Positions 8,219 through 17,472 are shown, numbered from the stretch's first letter. The stretch is 64,000 nucleotides of DNA from Candidatus Thorarchaeota archaeon (GCA_019057475.1 DXJO01000020.1:1-64000), one strand, 5' to 3'. The notes: a model not told the origin generated them from the letters alone. Program-made: numbers and translations.

Positions 8219-10023
8219 TAAGTTTCCCTCTCTCTCTTATAGTCCAAAGCGGCCCTTATTAGCCCGGAATATAGAGGGTGTGGTGCGCCCGGTTGTGACT
8301 TGAATTCAGGATGGTATTGCACTCCAATCCAAAAGGGGTGATTTGTAAGTTCGATTGCATTGATTATTGTCCCTGTTGAGTCATATGCCGAAACAATCAA
8401 TCCGTTTTCAGCCATGCGATCCACATAACGTGAAATGAGGTGGTACCTATGCCTGAAGCGTTCCCTAACTTGATTGGTACTGTAGATGCTGTGCAGTTTG
8501 GTCCCCTCTACGATTCTCACTTCGTGGCCACATAGCCTCATGGTCCCTCCCTTGTCTTCGGTATTTTTTTGATCGTCCATCATATCTATTACCGGGTAGA
8601 GACAGTTGGGATCAACCTCTGTTGTATGAGCGCCTTCCCACCCCATTGTCGTTCTGGCGAAAGCAATCGATCCAAGCTGTGCCCCAAAGCAGATGCCTAG
8701 GAAGGGGATATTTGACGTAAATGAAATCGCTGCGGCATTAATCATTCCCTCAACCCCGCGAGAACCGAACCCGGGTGTAAGAAGAATGCCATCAGCTTCA
8801 CGAAGGGCCTCCGTAAGACTCAGTTTGTCACAGCTTTCCTCGGTTTCAATCCACTTGATTTGAACACCAACACCATACTTCGCGGCGGCGTGCGTCAATG
8901 CCTCATTGATGCTCTTGTACGAGTCGCTCAGAGTAGTGTATTTCCCAGGCATGGCAATTACTACGGTTTCCGTGATGTTCTCAAACGACTCCACTATCTC
9001 TGTCCATGAATCAGTTTCCAGAGTTCTTGATTCCATGCCAAGGTGGTCAGTAATAATATCACCAAGGCCATGTTCCTCAAAATGGAGAGGAAGTCGATAA
9101 ATAACAGGGATGTCTGGATTTGAAATAACTCGTTCTTCGGGTACATTACAAAACAATGCAATCTTCTGTCTTGCAGCGTCAGGCAGCTCTGACTCAGCCC
9201 TGCACACCACGATGTCCGGTTGCAGACCGAGTCCTTGGAGAGTCCTCACGCTATGCTGAGTGGGTTTTGTCTTGAACTCACCAACTGATGCCAGAAATGG
9301 CACCAGAGTCACGTGGACCAAGGCAACTCTGTTTCGGCCAACCTCACTAATGAATTGCCTGATTGCTTCTAAGAAGGGCATCGCCTCTATATCGCCAACA
9401 GTTCCGCCAATCTCAACAAGTAGAACGTCCGGGATTGGTTCTTGGTTGACAACCGCCAAGATTCTCGATTTGATTCTCTCAGTCACGTGCGGGATTATCT
9501 GCACTGTTCGCCCCAAGAAAGCTCCTTTTCGTTCCTCCAAGATGACTGAGATGTAAATTTGTCCGGAAGTTATATTCTGAAACGGATGGACCACAGTCCC
9601 AGTGAACCTCTCATACGTGCCGAAATCTTGATCAATCTCAGAGATTTTGAACGTGAAGTCATCAACTGGCTTGAATGTCCACGTCTGATCGGTAACGAAG
9701 ACTTCCCCGTGTTCAATGGGATTGAGTGTTCCTGGGTCGATATTGAGGTATGGATCAATCTTTACTATTCGTATTGTGTACCCTCGGAACTGGAATATCT
9801 TGGCAATCGATGCGGTTGTGACGCCTTTCCCGATTCCGGAGAGCACACCCCCTGTTACGAATACAAACCGAGTTTCTTTAGGGGCTGACTTCAAAGGGAC
9901 TGCCTCGACTGACCAAGTGCAAAGAGAGGTGGCTGTGCGGGTCCTTGATAGTGCAGCAGAAACCTTGGCTCGTATAAAGTAATCGCTAGAATTGACAACA
10001 TAACGGTAATTACAGGAAATCAT
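8218..10023 (-). CDS. pyrG: CTP synthase
   Basis: Converts UTP to CTP with glutamine and ATP. The synthetase domain begins at [16 protein letters not shown]. The C-terminal class I glutamine amidotransferase domain carries the nucleophile in LGICFGAQ and the catalytic His/Glu in QYHPEF. The longest frame gives 601 aa, with about 43 extra N-terminal residues before conserved sequence. The first ATG overlaps the GTPase stop (ATGA), which favours it. TTG at 9894, preceded by GAGG at good spacing, would give a normal 558-aa enzyme. I keep the long start but consider the two about equal. Confidence 0.95.
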   Translation of the reverse strand: MISCNYRYVVNSSDYFIRAKVSAALSRTRTATSLCTWSVEAVPLKSAPKETRFVFVTGGVLSGIGKGVTTASIAKIFQFRGYTIRIVKIDPYLNIDPGTLNPIEHGEVFVTDQTWTFKPVDDFTFKISEIDQDFGTYERFTGTVVHPFQNITSGQIYISVILEERKGAFLGRTVQIIPHVTERIKSRILAVVNQEPIPDVLLVEIGGTVGDIEAMPFLEAIRQFISEVGRNRVALVHVTLVPFLASVGEFKTKPTQHSVRTLQGLGLQPDIVVCRAESELPDAARQKIALFCNVPEERVISNPDIPVIYRLPLHFEEHGLGDIITDHLGMESRTLETDSWTEIVESFENITETVVIAMPGKYTTLSDSYKSINEALTHAAAKYGVGVQIKWIETEESCDKLSLTEALREADGILLTPGFGSRGVEGMINAAAISFTSNIPFLGICFGAQLGSIAFARTTMGWEGAHTTEVDPNCLYPVIDMMDDQKNTEDKGGTMRLCGHEVRIVEGTKLHSIYSTNQVRERFRHRYHLISRYVDRMAENGLIVSAYDSTGTIINAIELTNHPFWIGVQYHPEFKSQPGAPHPLYSGLIRAALDYKRERET

Positions 10024-10601
10024 GAAACAGCTTGTGCTATGATGCTTGTACGCATAGATTGTTGAAACAGAAGCTGGAATGCCTCGATTACATTGAAGCC
10101 ACTCATGGCAACACTTCTGAATACCGGTACCGATAATGGAAGATTAAGATGTTCTCTGAGCCGCTCTTCATTGATTGCATCTGGCAGATCCTGCTTGTTG
10201 AGACAGACAACTATTGGAAGAGGATGTTCCTCTTCAATGATCATGGCCATCAACTCATTCCAGCTCTCAAGATTCTCATCAAGCAGATGCTCTTGAGAGT
10301 CTGCCACAAATACAACACCATCTGCGCCAACCAAAACAACCTCACGTGTTGATCTGTAGAAATCCTGACCGGTCGCGGACCAGATATGTGCATTGATAAT
10401 CCAGCTGTCACTCAGATTGCAGGGAATTGTTCCAAAATCGCAGAACATGGTTCTACCCAGCGTGTTCTCTATCGATGTAAGCTTCTCTGTAATGCCTAGC
10501 TCCGAAAAGAGCCATCTGATTGTTGTGGTCTTTCCACTCATGGCAGGGCCGAAAAACACTATTTTGAGCCCAATTGTCCGGTTGCCATAATCTATGATCA
10601 A
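10020..10601 (-). CDS. Ras/Arf/MglA-like small GTPase
   Basis: About 193 aa. G1 is FFGPAMSGKTTT, G3 is of MglA-type (WSATGQDFY), and G4 is NKQD. The segment GADGVVFVADSQ is characteristic of the MglA/Arf-like branch. I chose TTG at 10601 because GGGAGG lies 8 nt upstream and homology starts soon after. The frame stays open to GTG 10631 and beyond, but that would overlap the preceding gene. It has no C-terminal prenylation box. The neighbour upstream but one is a double Roadblock protein, the typical partner (GAP or scaffold) of MglA-like GTPases, so a membrane or cytoskeletal signalling switch is likely. Confidence 0.9.
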   Translation of the reverse strand: MIIDYGNRTIGLKIVFFGPAMSGKTTTIRWLFSELGITEKLTSIENTLGRTMFCDFGTIPCNLSDSWIINAHIWSATGQDFYRSTREVVLVGADGVVFVADSQEHLLDENLESWNELMAMIIEEEHPLPIVVCLNKQDLPDAINEERLREHLNLPLSVPVFRSVAMSGFNVIEAFQLLFQQSMRTSIIAQAVS

Positions 10602-10618
10602 ATGACTATCCTCCCACT

Positions 10619-11539
10619 CTACGTTCCCCACATACTGTCTACCCAAGCACCCAAACCTGAAAGCGCGCCACTCTTGACACAGTCGGAAAAATCCTCGTGC
10701 CACTCGGCTCGTATGAACCGTATCAGGTCTGGAAGCTGTCCGCCTTCCCACCCTATCGCTTCATACAGGTTTCTTGCAGTCAGAGCAGCAGGTGCACCCA
10801 GTTCTCTAGCAAGATGTATCCTTGATAGAAGAGTCACGGCCCGTCTAGCTGCATGGACATAGCTGTCAATTTCCTCATCAAACACATCGTGTGTGAGCTT
10901 CTCAGCCTCATCGTCGAGCTTCATAACTGAGGTTATGATATGCTCCGACACATTGAGTCCGCGAAGGGATTTCTTCAGAAGACGCCTGATTCGCTCCAGT
11001 GACTGACGCTTTCGTGTGATTATCTTGCTCACGATGCGCTTTTCAAGGTCTAGACTTCCAGCACCTGACTGTACGAGTGAAAACCTGATAGACGACGGTG
11101 AATTCACTCGAAGTACTCCGCAATTCTCAGAACTCTGTAGAATACGAGTGACACCATCCTGCAATGTTTCTTCAGTCACATGTACACCGAGGACGGTTGC
11201 ACCAAGAGGCATAGCAATAATCCAACCCGAGAAGCGACTGATGCGGTCCAAGGCCAATCTGAGATTGGCTGAAAGGCAGCAGACAATAGTCCTGCTTACT
11301 TCATAGTCATGCCGTTCCTCCTCCCATACCGACAGAATCTCTCCCTCTGACGTGAAATCGCGCCAGAACGTGATTTTATGGCGATGGGGGCAGAGCATTG
11401 GAATACTGTTAGCAATATCATCCACTAGCTCGATGTCCTCTCCCGCTACAATGATGGGGAGACGAGAAAGTACTGCATTCAATAGAAGTGGGAACTTATC
11501 ACCCATCAGCTCAATCATTCTCATTATGGAATATGTCAT
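10619..11539 (-). CDS. Unknown protein between Roadblock and GTPase genes (possible DENN-like fold)
   Basis: 306 aa, no family recognised with certainty. The N-terminal half reads as alternating strands and helices. The stretch from LLNAVLSRLPIIVAGED through ANSIPMLCPHRHKI resembles by eye the core of DENN domains, where a helix, a hydrophobic strand and an L(Y/P)P-H/F-R motif recur. The C-terminal half is helical and basic (RKRQSLERIRRLLKKSL). It overlaps the Roadblock gene by ATGA and is followed by the GTPase, so it is very probably part of the GTPase circuit. If DENN-like it would be a nucleotide-exchange factor; that is speculation. Confidence 0.8.
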   Translation of the reverse strand: MTYSIMRMIELMGDKFPLLLNAVLSRLPIIVAGEDIELVDDIANSIPMLCPHRHKITFWRDFTSEGEILSVWEEERHDYEVSRTIVCCLSANLRLALDRISRFSGWIIAMPLGATVLGVHVTEETLQDGVTRILQSSENCGVLRVNSPSSIRFSLVQSGAGSLDLEKRIVSKIITRKRQSLERIRRLLKKSLRGLNVSEHIITSVMKLDDEAEKLTHDVFDEEIDSYVHAARRAVTLLSRIHLARELGAPAALTARNLYEAIGWEGGQLPDLIRFIRAEWHEDFSDCVKSGALSGLGAWVDSMWGT

Positions 11540-12483
11540 GGATCTCGCCTCGTGAGAAGTAGACTCTCTGTGGAGCCACCGGACATCAGCAGCTCCTTCA
11601 AATCATCAGGAATTGCAGGTTTCATCATTGATGCTGTTTCTAGTATCCGTCGGGCTTCTTCGATATAGTGCTTCAATAAGAGCCTCATAAGACCGAGTTT
11701 CTGACTATTACGATCTATCCACAAACCGAAGACTCCATTCGGAACTGAGTAGATGACATGGCGCGTCCGTTCGGTTTCGCACAGCACTGTTTGAAGTGAG
11801 CTATTACGTAGGGTGCGAGTTACTCGCTCGGATGCATCATATAGAGCAAAAGACATTGCTGCGAGCCGATCATTTGCGAATGCTTCTAGTGAAACGCGAA
11901 CTCCTCCACTTAAAGCCAGAAAGACCGATTCGATGCCTGGAATGCTATCATGAACCTGTCGCAAAATAGTTCTGAGAGCAAGAGCTTGAGATCGATTCAA
12001 GGTTATTATTGATCGTGAAATAGAATACGTTGCTTGACTGCCTTCAGCCACTGCGAACCTGCTCAACACCCGCTGTGTTTCGTCCATATTATACGAACGT
12101 AGTGGCGGAAGTCTGCCGTCCAAATGCTGTTTCAAAAGGAAGGATATGCGCGATAGACTATCCTTCATCTCGATGAATAGGGCTGCAAGGTTGACTCTTG
12201 GCGCGGTGGTGATGGCTAAGAAATAGTCAGGATCATTTGGGAGTGATGCCAAGAAGATCTTCGAGGTTTCCGATTCCATAAGAAGGTACTTGAAATCCCC
12301 ATGGATTAGTTTCGCCACGCCGAATATTGCGCAGGTAGATGCCGCAACTGCGAATACCTCCTCCTTGCTGAACCATACTCCTGCACTGGCAACCGGAAGA
12401 CCGTCCTTTTGGATCATAATAACATTTTCGACACCTGATATTACCTTGATAGCTTGCAGTGCATCGTTAAGGTCGTTGGTCAA
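11536..12483 (-). CDS. Tandem Roadblock/LC7-domain protein
   Basis: 315 aa with two Roadblock/LC7-like domains: residues of about 3-110 (DALQAIKVISGVENVIMIQKD is the opening helix and strand, followed by strands such as DYFLAITT) and about 150-275 (ILRQVHDSIPGIESVFLAL onward). A helical tail follows. Roadblock proteins such as MglB bind and regulate MglA/Rag-like GTPases, and the GTPase is encoded two genes downstream in the same operon. This is the first gene of the leftward chain that continues through pyrG, nurA and herA with mostly 1-4 nt overlaps. Confidence 0.85.
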   Translation of the reverse strand: MTNDLNDALQAIKVISGVENVIMIQKDGLPVASAGVWFSKEEVFAVAASTCAIFGVAKLIHGDFKYLLMESETSKIFLASLPNDPDYFLAITTAPRVNLAALFIEMKDSLSRISFLLKQHLDGRLPPLRSYNMDETQRVLSRFAVAEGSQATYSISRSIITLNRSQALALRTILRQVHDSIPGIESVFLALSGGVRVSLEAFANDRLAAMSFALYDASERVTRTLRNSSLQTVLCETERTRHVIYSVPNGVFGLWIDRNSQKLGLMRLLLKHYIEEARRILETASMMKPAIPDDLKELLMSGGSTESLLLTRRDP

Positions 12484-12757
12484 GTGTTCAGCTCCATAGC
12501 GGATACTAGATTCAATGTAGAATCCTTGGGGTCACTATTTAATCTCCACACAGGTTGGACATTATCGAAGGTGAAGCACAAGACTCCAGCTAATTCCTCA
12601 TGGACAATCAGTTAAGCGGACTCCTGTACACGTGCAGTGCTTCGTCATGCAAGATGATTGTATAGGGAATGCAACAGCTGCCAAGAACTAGTACAATCTT
12701 AGACGTTTTGTAGATGGTTATAACATACTGCTCAGGATTGAGTGGTGTGGATGTTCA
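12484..12757. other. Intergenic region upstream of a tnpB relic
   Basis: Contains the promoter side of the leftward Roadblock operon and probably the left flank of the transposon remnant that starts at 12758. A T-rich stretch and TTATAAC near 12719-12725 may be the old tnpB promoter. I see no gene or RNA here. Confidence 0.35.
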
Positions 12758-12959
12758 ATGCTGATTGCTAGGGCATTCAAGTATGAACCGGACCCAAACA
12801 ACCAGCAGTGATCTGAACGCTGCATGTAATCTTGTCGCCGCCAGTTGGATGGAAACAGAAAACGCCTGTGGAGAGGACGTGAAACTAGTCGCAGATTCAG
12901 TAGGATGTGCAGAGCAGACCTCAATGAATCAGGAACCGAACATCAGTCAAGGACCTTGA
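12758..12959 (+). pseudogene. tnpB: Internally deleted TnpB (IS200/IS605 OrfB) relic
   Basis: Two pieces of one TnpB are fused. ATG at 12758 opens 17 codons reading MLIARAFKYEPDPNNQQ, the classic TnpB N-terminus, ended by TGA at 12809. Overlapping this in another frame, from about 12804 to 12957, is the TnpB C-terminus: SSDLNAACNLVAASW, then ACGEDVKLVADS and a final MNQEP. The zinc ribbon and all three RuvC catalytic regions between are gone, so about 1 kb was deleted. The element cannot encode a nuclease. Both ends survive, as in MITE-like derivatives. Confidence 0.75.
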
Positions 12960-12979
12960 TGTCCAGTATTGTACAAGTT

Positions 12980-12998
12980 TCAGGCAACGGAATGCCTA
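12980..12998 (+). repeat. Putative right-end hairpin of the IS605-type relic
   Basis: AGGCA, a 6-nt loop (ACGGAA), then TGCCT forms a small hairpin 22 bp after the relic's stop, followed within a few bases by TCAC. IS200/IS605 elements end in subterminal hairpins and a short tetranucleotide cleavage site, so this is a plausible right end. It abuts the stop codon of the HD-domain gene. Confidence 0.4.
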
Positions 12999-13000
12999 AG

Positions 13001-14296
13001 TCACATGTGAATTAGTGCGGCATCTGGAACTTCTTGAAAGACTTCACGTGCCGCCCTTCCCACCTCAGCCCGGTTCCGATCAAAAGTGTATACGCGAATT
13101 ACATCAAGGTATACTTTCATCATCTCGGCGATGTTGGAGTATTCCGAGAGGTTGTGTGATACCTTTTTTCCATCAATGACTTGGAAGATGCCAATCTCCA
13201 TTGGATTCACTTGGTGCGGATTATATGGCACAGACGGCAGAGTTGGAACATCAACAATAACCTCATCAGTTGGAACATTGGCGCTTGATGCAATCTCCTC
13301 TTGTATACTCTCTCGCACCTTACGTTTGGTCAGTATCTTGGACACGAATCTGTCATCTGTATGGAGTACTTTCTCAAATACGGACTTGTAGAATATCCGT
13401 GAATCCAACATCTGAACCAGCTCAGCAGTTTCCTTGGCTTCGTCAGACTCGGATGGATTGATTCCTCGCAGCCTGGAAATTAGTGACATATCATCCAGTG
13501 CCAAAAACTCCTCGGGCGTTGAGAAGGCTGTGAGTCCGAGTAGGTCATCTGCAGTATGCATCAGTTTTACCAGCAGCACTTCAACACTGCGTACAGTCTT
13601 GTGGTAGTATACGTTCAAGAACATCTCATACCTCGCCACGAGAAATGACTCTAGTGCACCTCTGGCTGCGATGTCAAACTCTATGAGGCCGCTTCCAGAC
13701 ACCTCGAGACTGTTTATCAGACGGTGAATGTCCACAAGCCCGTAGTTGACGCCGCAGTAGAACGAGTCCCGTATCAAGTAGTCCATCTTGTCGGCATCAA
13801 CCTGTCCTGCGACTATTCCGCTCACAACTGCATCTGTCTTAGTCTTCCTGCGGCCACGAACAAGATCGGCAATCCTGTCCCGAGACACTCCGCCATCCTC
13901 CAGCAGGTCTCCTAACTCACCTTTGCGGATTATCCATTCGGTAACATCCTCATGGTTCATGCCCCGTTTCTCTGTCAGAACTTCCTCAAACACATGGCTG
14001 AAAGGGCCATGACCTATGTCATGGAGTAAGCCGGCTATCCGCACCTCCTGAAGTGCATCTTTTCCAAGACCAATTTGACCTAGTAGTCGTCTACCTGCGA
14101 GACCGGCCAGGTACATTGCACCAATACAATGACCAAAGCGAGTGTGTTCGGCTGTGGGATAGACATAGTGTCCTCCCGAAAGTTGCTTGATTCTTCGGAG
14201 TCGCTGATAGGTTTCCGAGTCAATTATCTTCGACTCTAGCTCAGTCAGGCCAACGAAGCCATGAATCGGGTCGTTGATTTCCATAATGAAATCCAA
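13001..14296 (-). CDS. HD-domain phosphohydrolase (COG1078, dNTPase-like)
   Basis: 431 aa. Conserved HD residues are visible in HTRFGH (H51, H56) and LLHDIGHGPFSH (H92, D93), with a further acidic residue in DADKMDYL. The family hydrolyses (d)NTPs or nucleoside triphosphate derivatives; substrate is not predictable here. A second ATG (MEINDPIHG) four codons in is an alternative start. It follows the XRE regulator gene by 25 nt on the same strand. The last codons lie against the transposon relic, so the original C-terminus may have been changed. Confidence 0.9.
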   Translation of the reverse strand: MDFIMEINDPIHGFVGLTELESKIIDSETYQRLRRIKQLSGGHYVYPTAEHTRFGHCIGAMYLAGLAGRRLLGQIGLGKDALQEVRIAGLLHDIGHGPFSHVFEEVLTEKRGMNHEDVTEWIIRKGELGDLLEDGGVSRDRIADLVRGRRKTKTDAVVSGIVAGQVDADKMDYLIRDSFYCGVNYGLVDIHRLINSLEVSGSGLIEFDIAARGALESFLVARYEMFLNVYYHKTVRSVEVLLVKLMHTADDLLGLTAFSTPEEFLALDDMSLISRLRGINPSESDEAKETAELVQMLDSRIFYKSVFEKVLHTDDRFVSKILTKRKVRESIQEEIASSANVPTDEVIVDVPTLPSVPYNPHQVNPMEIGIFQVIDGKKVSHNLSEYSNIAEMMKVYLDVIRVYTFDRNRAEVGRAAREVFQEVPDAALIHM

Positions 14297-14321
14297 ATCT
14301 AATCACCACATTATGATGAAT

Positions 14322-15065
14322 CTACATTTGAGGATTAAACTGCCGCACGACGCGGATAAGCTCTTCTGTAGACTCGATTTCCGATACACATAGAGGTAGG
14401 TGAATACTATCTGCAATTGTCACTGCAAGGGGGTCAAGCTCTTTGACTCCCTGTAGTATCACAACCGCAGGTTTCACAGCGATTGATGTCCCTATTTGAC
14501 TTGCTTTGATGGCAACCATCGGGGACCGTCCTGACGAAACATTCGTGAGAATGGCAGCTCGCTGGGTTGTGCCACCATACAGACGAAGAAGCTGCTTGGG
14601 TGTGAGTGTAACAATGGCTTTTACACTATCAAGCGCAGTATAGCCATAGATGTTACGATCAAGCAATCGCGGATGTGTCAGCACCTTGCATTCGAGTTTT
14701 TCAACTAGTAATCTGGCGGGAACAGGAACCCCAAACTCGCGACTGTCCAAGATTGCATCGGAGGCGATTTCAGGGGCTATCAGTTTCTCGAGTGTCACTG
14801 CCACCCGACCACCTTCAGCAGCATCCATCTCTATCAAGCCTTCAACAAACCTGCGGATTGTTTCGACTCTAGGCGATTTCCTTCGTCCACTCTCATAGTC
14901 GCTGATGACAGAGGGCGAAACCTCTAGGTGTTTTGCTAGGTTTTTTTGAGAGATTTTGAAGCGCTCTCGCCACCTTCGCATAACTGCTCCTGGATTATCC
15001 TCTGCAAGGCATATCTCACCAGCCATTGCTTTGGCAAGCCTATGGAGCGTTTCACCTGCATCCAT
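14322..15065 (-). CDS. Archaeal XRE-family HTH regulator (COG1709-like)
   Basis: 247 aa. A Cro/C1-type helix-turn-helix occupies about residues 27-60 (MRRWRERFKISQKNLAKHL, then VSPSVISDYESGRRKSP). A long C-terminal alpha/beta domain probably senses a ligand. Domain order and length resemble archaeal COG1709 transcription factors. Divergent from the GPN-loop GTPase gene and upstream of the HD hydrolase, with which it is probably co-transcribed. Confidence 0.88.
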   Translation of the reverse strand: MDAGETLHRLAKAMAGEICLAEDNPGAVMRRWRERFKISQKNLAKHLEVSPSVISDYESGRRKSPRVETIRRFVEGLIEMDAAEGGRVAVTLEKLIAPEIASDAILDSREFGVPVPARLLVEKLECKVLTHPRLLDRNIYGYTALDSVKAIVTLTPKQLLRLYGGTTQRAAILTNVSSGRSPMVAIKASQIGTSIAVKPAVVILQGVKELDPLAVTIADSIHLPLCVSEIESTEELIRVVRQFNPQM

Positions 15066-15224
15066 ATTTGAACTCCAGAGTGTATCGCAGATAAGAGTTG
15101 TGTGGAAGCCGACTTAGATTTCGTCAACTGACGACATACAGCTGTCAAATGACTGTACACAGAGTATTCTCGCTTCTTGTAAGTGGTACCGAAGAACTCA
15201 AAGAGCGTTAGGAGTCACACGAAG

Positions 15225-16007
15225 ATGAGTCCACAAATGTTCTTTACATTTCTAGTTGGCACTGCAGGCTCCGGCAAATCACTACTCACCGCATCACTGG
15301 AGAAATGGTTACTTGCCTCTGAGATGAGTGTGACGATAGTAAACCTTGACCCGGGCGTGGAGGAGCCGCCATACACGAGTGATGTTGATATTAGAGAGTA
15401 TGTTAACTATGGCGAAGTCATGCATCAGTTCGGCCTAGGACCAAATGGTGCCTTGGTCGCATCATTAGATATGGCAGTCAGTCACGTCAATGATTTGAGA
15501 GAGGAGATACTAGATACTGGTAGGGACTACGTATTGGTGGACTGCCCGGGACAGATGGAGCTCTTTGCATACCGCAACTCCGGGCCAATGTTGGTGTCGA
15601 GTCTTAGTGGTAGAGATCCAGCCCTTTCGCTATATCTTCTTGATTCAAACATTGCCAGTACTCCTACAGGGTATCTGTCATCAATGCTGCTTGGAATGTC
15701 AATCAACATCCGCTTTGGATTGCCTCAGTTGAATGTTCTGAGCAAGCCAGACATACTGACAGAAGAACAAATGGAACAGGTAGTTGAGTGGGCAGAAGAA
15801 CCCCATACCCTAAATGATGCTCTCAACATGTCAGCGAGCGGTCTAGCTCGCGAGTATTCTGCATCGATACTAAGGATGATGGAGGACTTAGGAGGTGTGA
15901 CACGCTTAGTGCCCGTGTCAGCCAAGGAGATGACTGGTATCGATATCCTTTACGGAGAACTTCAGCGAGTGTTTGCAGGTGGGGAGGACTACGTAACATA
16001 TGAATAG
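15225..16007 (+). CDS. GPN-loop GTPase
   Basis: About 260 aa from ATG 15225 (GGAG lies upstream; the frame is open to GTG 15183). Walker A is VGTAGSGKS (residues 11-19), the defining Gly-Pro-Asn loop is in GLGPNGALV (72-74), and VDCPGQMELF is the G3 region. LSKPD provides the base-specificity motif. GPN GTPases are dimeric and in eukaryotes help assemble RNA polymerase II; archaeal roles are unclear. The stop overlaps the next gene's start by 8 nt, so the two are coupled. Confidence 0.93.
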   Translation: MSPQMFFTFLVGTAGSGKSLLTASLEKWLLASEMSVTIVNLDPGVEEPPYTSDVDIREYVNYGEVMHQFGLGPNGALVASLDMAVSHVNDLREEILDTGRDYVLVDCPGQMELFAYRNSGPMLVSSLSGRDPALSLYLLDSNIASTPTGYLSSMLLGMSINIRFGLPQLNVLSKPDILTEEQMEQVVEWAEEPHTLNDALNMSASGLAREYSASILRMMEDLGGVTRLVPVSAKEMTGIDILYGELQRVFAGGEDYVTYE

Positions 16008-17043
16008 GAATGCGTCGACCAATTGGTACTTCGCGATTGTTTCTGGTGAGAATGCAGAGTTAGCCCGAGTCGAGATTGAAACCCTTCTTCAGATGGTTGA
16101 CTCGAAATACGAGATTTCCTGGCATGAGAATGTGGCCATCATTGAGGGATTGCAGGACCCAACTGATTTTTTGCTGCAGAGAGCGGCCTTATTGAAAGAA
16201 GCTGGAATGATAGTTTTTGAAACAGATTCACTGGATGGTGCAGCTCTTGAGATACCAGATGAGCTGCTGAAATCCAGCATAGGTAATAATGAAACCTTTT
16301 GTATCCGAACTAAATCGTTTCCGCCGGGTAGGAAAACTGAAACTAGAGGACGTCTTGTCATTGAGCTAGGCGACAAGATTCAACGAACTACAGGTGCAAA
16401 AGTTCACTTGGAGAACCCGGACATACGAGTCCTTGTTCTGGTGCTGTCTGATAGAGTCCTGATCTGTACATCCGAGGAGTCACAACTGCGTGGGCAGCTA
16501 AGAGGGAGAAGACCTGGGAGAAAGCCATTCTTCCATCCAAGCATGATGAATGCCTTATTGGCCAGGACTATGTGCAACTTAGCTCGTGTCATGCCAAACG
16601 AAAATGTGCTCGACCCATTCTGCGGTGGAGGGGGAATATTGTGTGAGATTGCCTCCATTGGTGCCAGACCGATTGGACTGGAGCTTAACTGGCGTCTCTT
16701 GAAAGGTGCTTCGATGAATCTTGCCGGTATTCAAGACAGTGACTATAGCTTGATTCAGGGGGATGCCAGGAGTCTTCCTATCAAAAAATGTCATCATGTG
16801 GTTACAGATCCTCCATATGGTAGAGCTAGCTCCACCCGAGGGGAAAAGGCTGTGCGATTAGTTACCGCCTTACTTGAAAACGCTGAAGAAACCATTCTAC
16901 CTGGTGGCAGCATATGTACCTGTCATAGTAGTGAGATGGGAATTCCGGATGTCATTCGGCAGCTTGGCTTTGAGATTGAATATCAGATACGGTTCCGTGT
17001 GCACAGTGGACTCGTTCGTGAAGTGATTACTATCAACTTTTAG
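16000..17043 (+). CDS. tRNA (guanine10-N2)-methyltransferase, Trm11/Trm-G10 type
   Basis: 347 aa with an N-terminal THUMP-like region (about 10-150) and a C-terminal Rossmann methyltransferase. VLDPFCGGGGILCE is the SAM-binding loop and TDPPYGRAS the catalytic NPPY-type motif. This COG1041 pattern makes m2G or m2,2G at position 10 of archaeal tRNA. It is coupled to the GPN GTPase by an 8-nt overlap. Its stop overlaps the convergent UPF0201 gene by 4 nt. Confidence 0.92.
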   Translation: MNRNASTNWYFAIVSGENAELARVEIETLLQMVDSKYEISWHENVAIIEGLQDPTDFLLQRAALLKEAGMIVFETDSLDGAALEIPDELLKSSIGNNETFCIRTKSFPPGRKTETRGRLVIELGDKIQRTTGAKVHLENPDIRVLVLVLSDRVLICTSEESQLRGQLRGRRPGRKPFFHPSMMNALLARTMCNLARVMPNENVLDPFCGGGGILCEIASIGARPIGLELNWRLLKGASMNLAGIQDSDYSLIQGDARSLPIKKCHHVVTDPPYGRASSTRGEKAVRLVTALLENAEETILPGGSICTCHSSEMGIPDVIRQLGFEIEYQIRFRVHSGLVREVITINF

Positions 17044-17471
17044 TGATCAGCCATCCTACCGCTCAAGGTACGAGGTGTGAACCAATTGAGGAAATTCTCG
17101 AATTCGGAGGTGCTCTGAAACCTGATGGCAATCTCAATGAAGCCTAGAGGAGGGGTTTCTTGAGCGTCGTCAACCACTCTAAGCTTGTCTACGCAAGCAG
17201 CCTGCTTTTCGAAACATAGGCGTGTCATTGTATTCAAGTCATCCCAGTTTGCTACCAGCCGTTTCCGTACAACGTCGATTATTCGGAGTTCATGAATACG
17301 CTGGCGGATTGATGACAATGAGCTTGGATCATTCCAGAGTGCTTTCAGTTCAATGTGATTTTCCGTTTCTTGTTCCTCAGGCTTTTGAGTTAGGAATAAG
17401 TTGGCAAGTGCAGTTTCAACCGAATGTTTGTCCTCTGTGGGAAACACAGGACAGCATACGGTCACTTCCAT
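17040..17471 (-). CDS. UPF0201 family protein
   Basis: 143 aa. The opening VTVCCPVFPTEDKHSVETAL (beta strand, then the conserved P-TED) and the later LCFEKQAACVDKLRVVDD and PLGFIEIAI match the archaeal UPF0201 (COG1931) pattern. Function unknown; the fold resembles ribosomal protein L5-like RNA-binding domains. It follows the UPF0200 gene by one base, an arrangement common in archaea, so the two are co-transcribed. Confidence 0.8.
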   Translation of the reverse strand: MEVTVCCPVFPTEDKHSVETALANLFLTQKPEEQETENHIELKALWNDPSSLSSIRQRIHELRIIDVVRKRLVANWDDLNTMTRLCFEKQAACVDKLRVVDDAQETPPLGFIEIAIRFQSTSEFENFLNWFTPRTLSGRMADH

Positions 17472-17472
17472 C

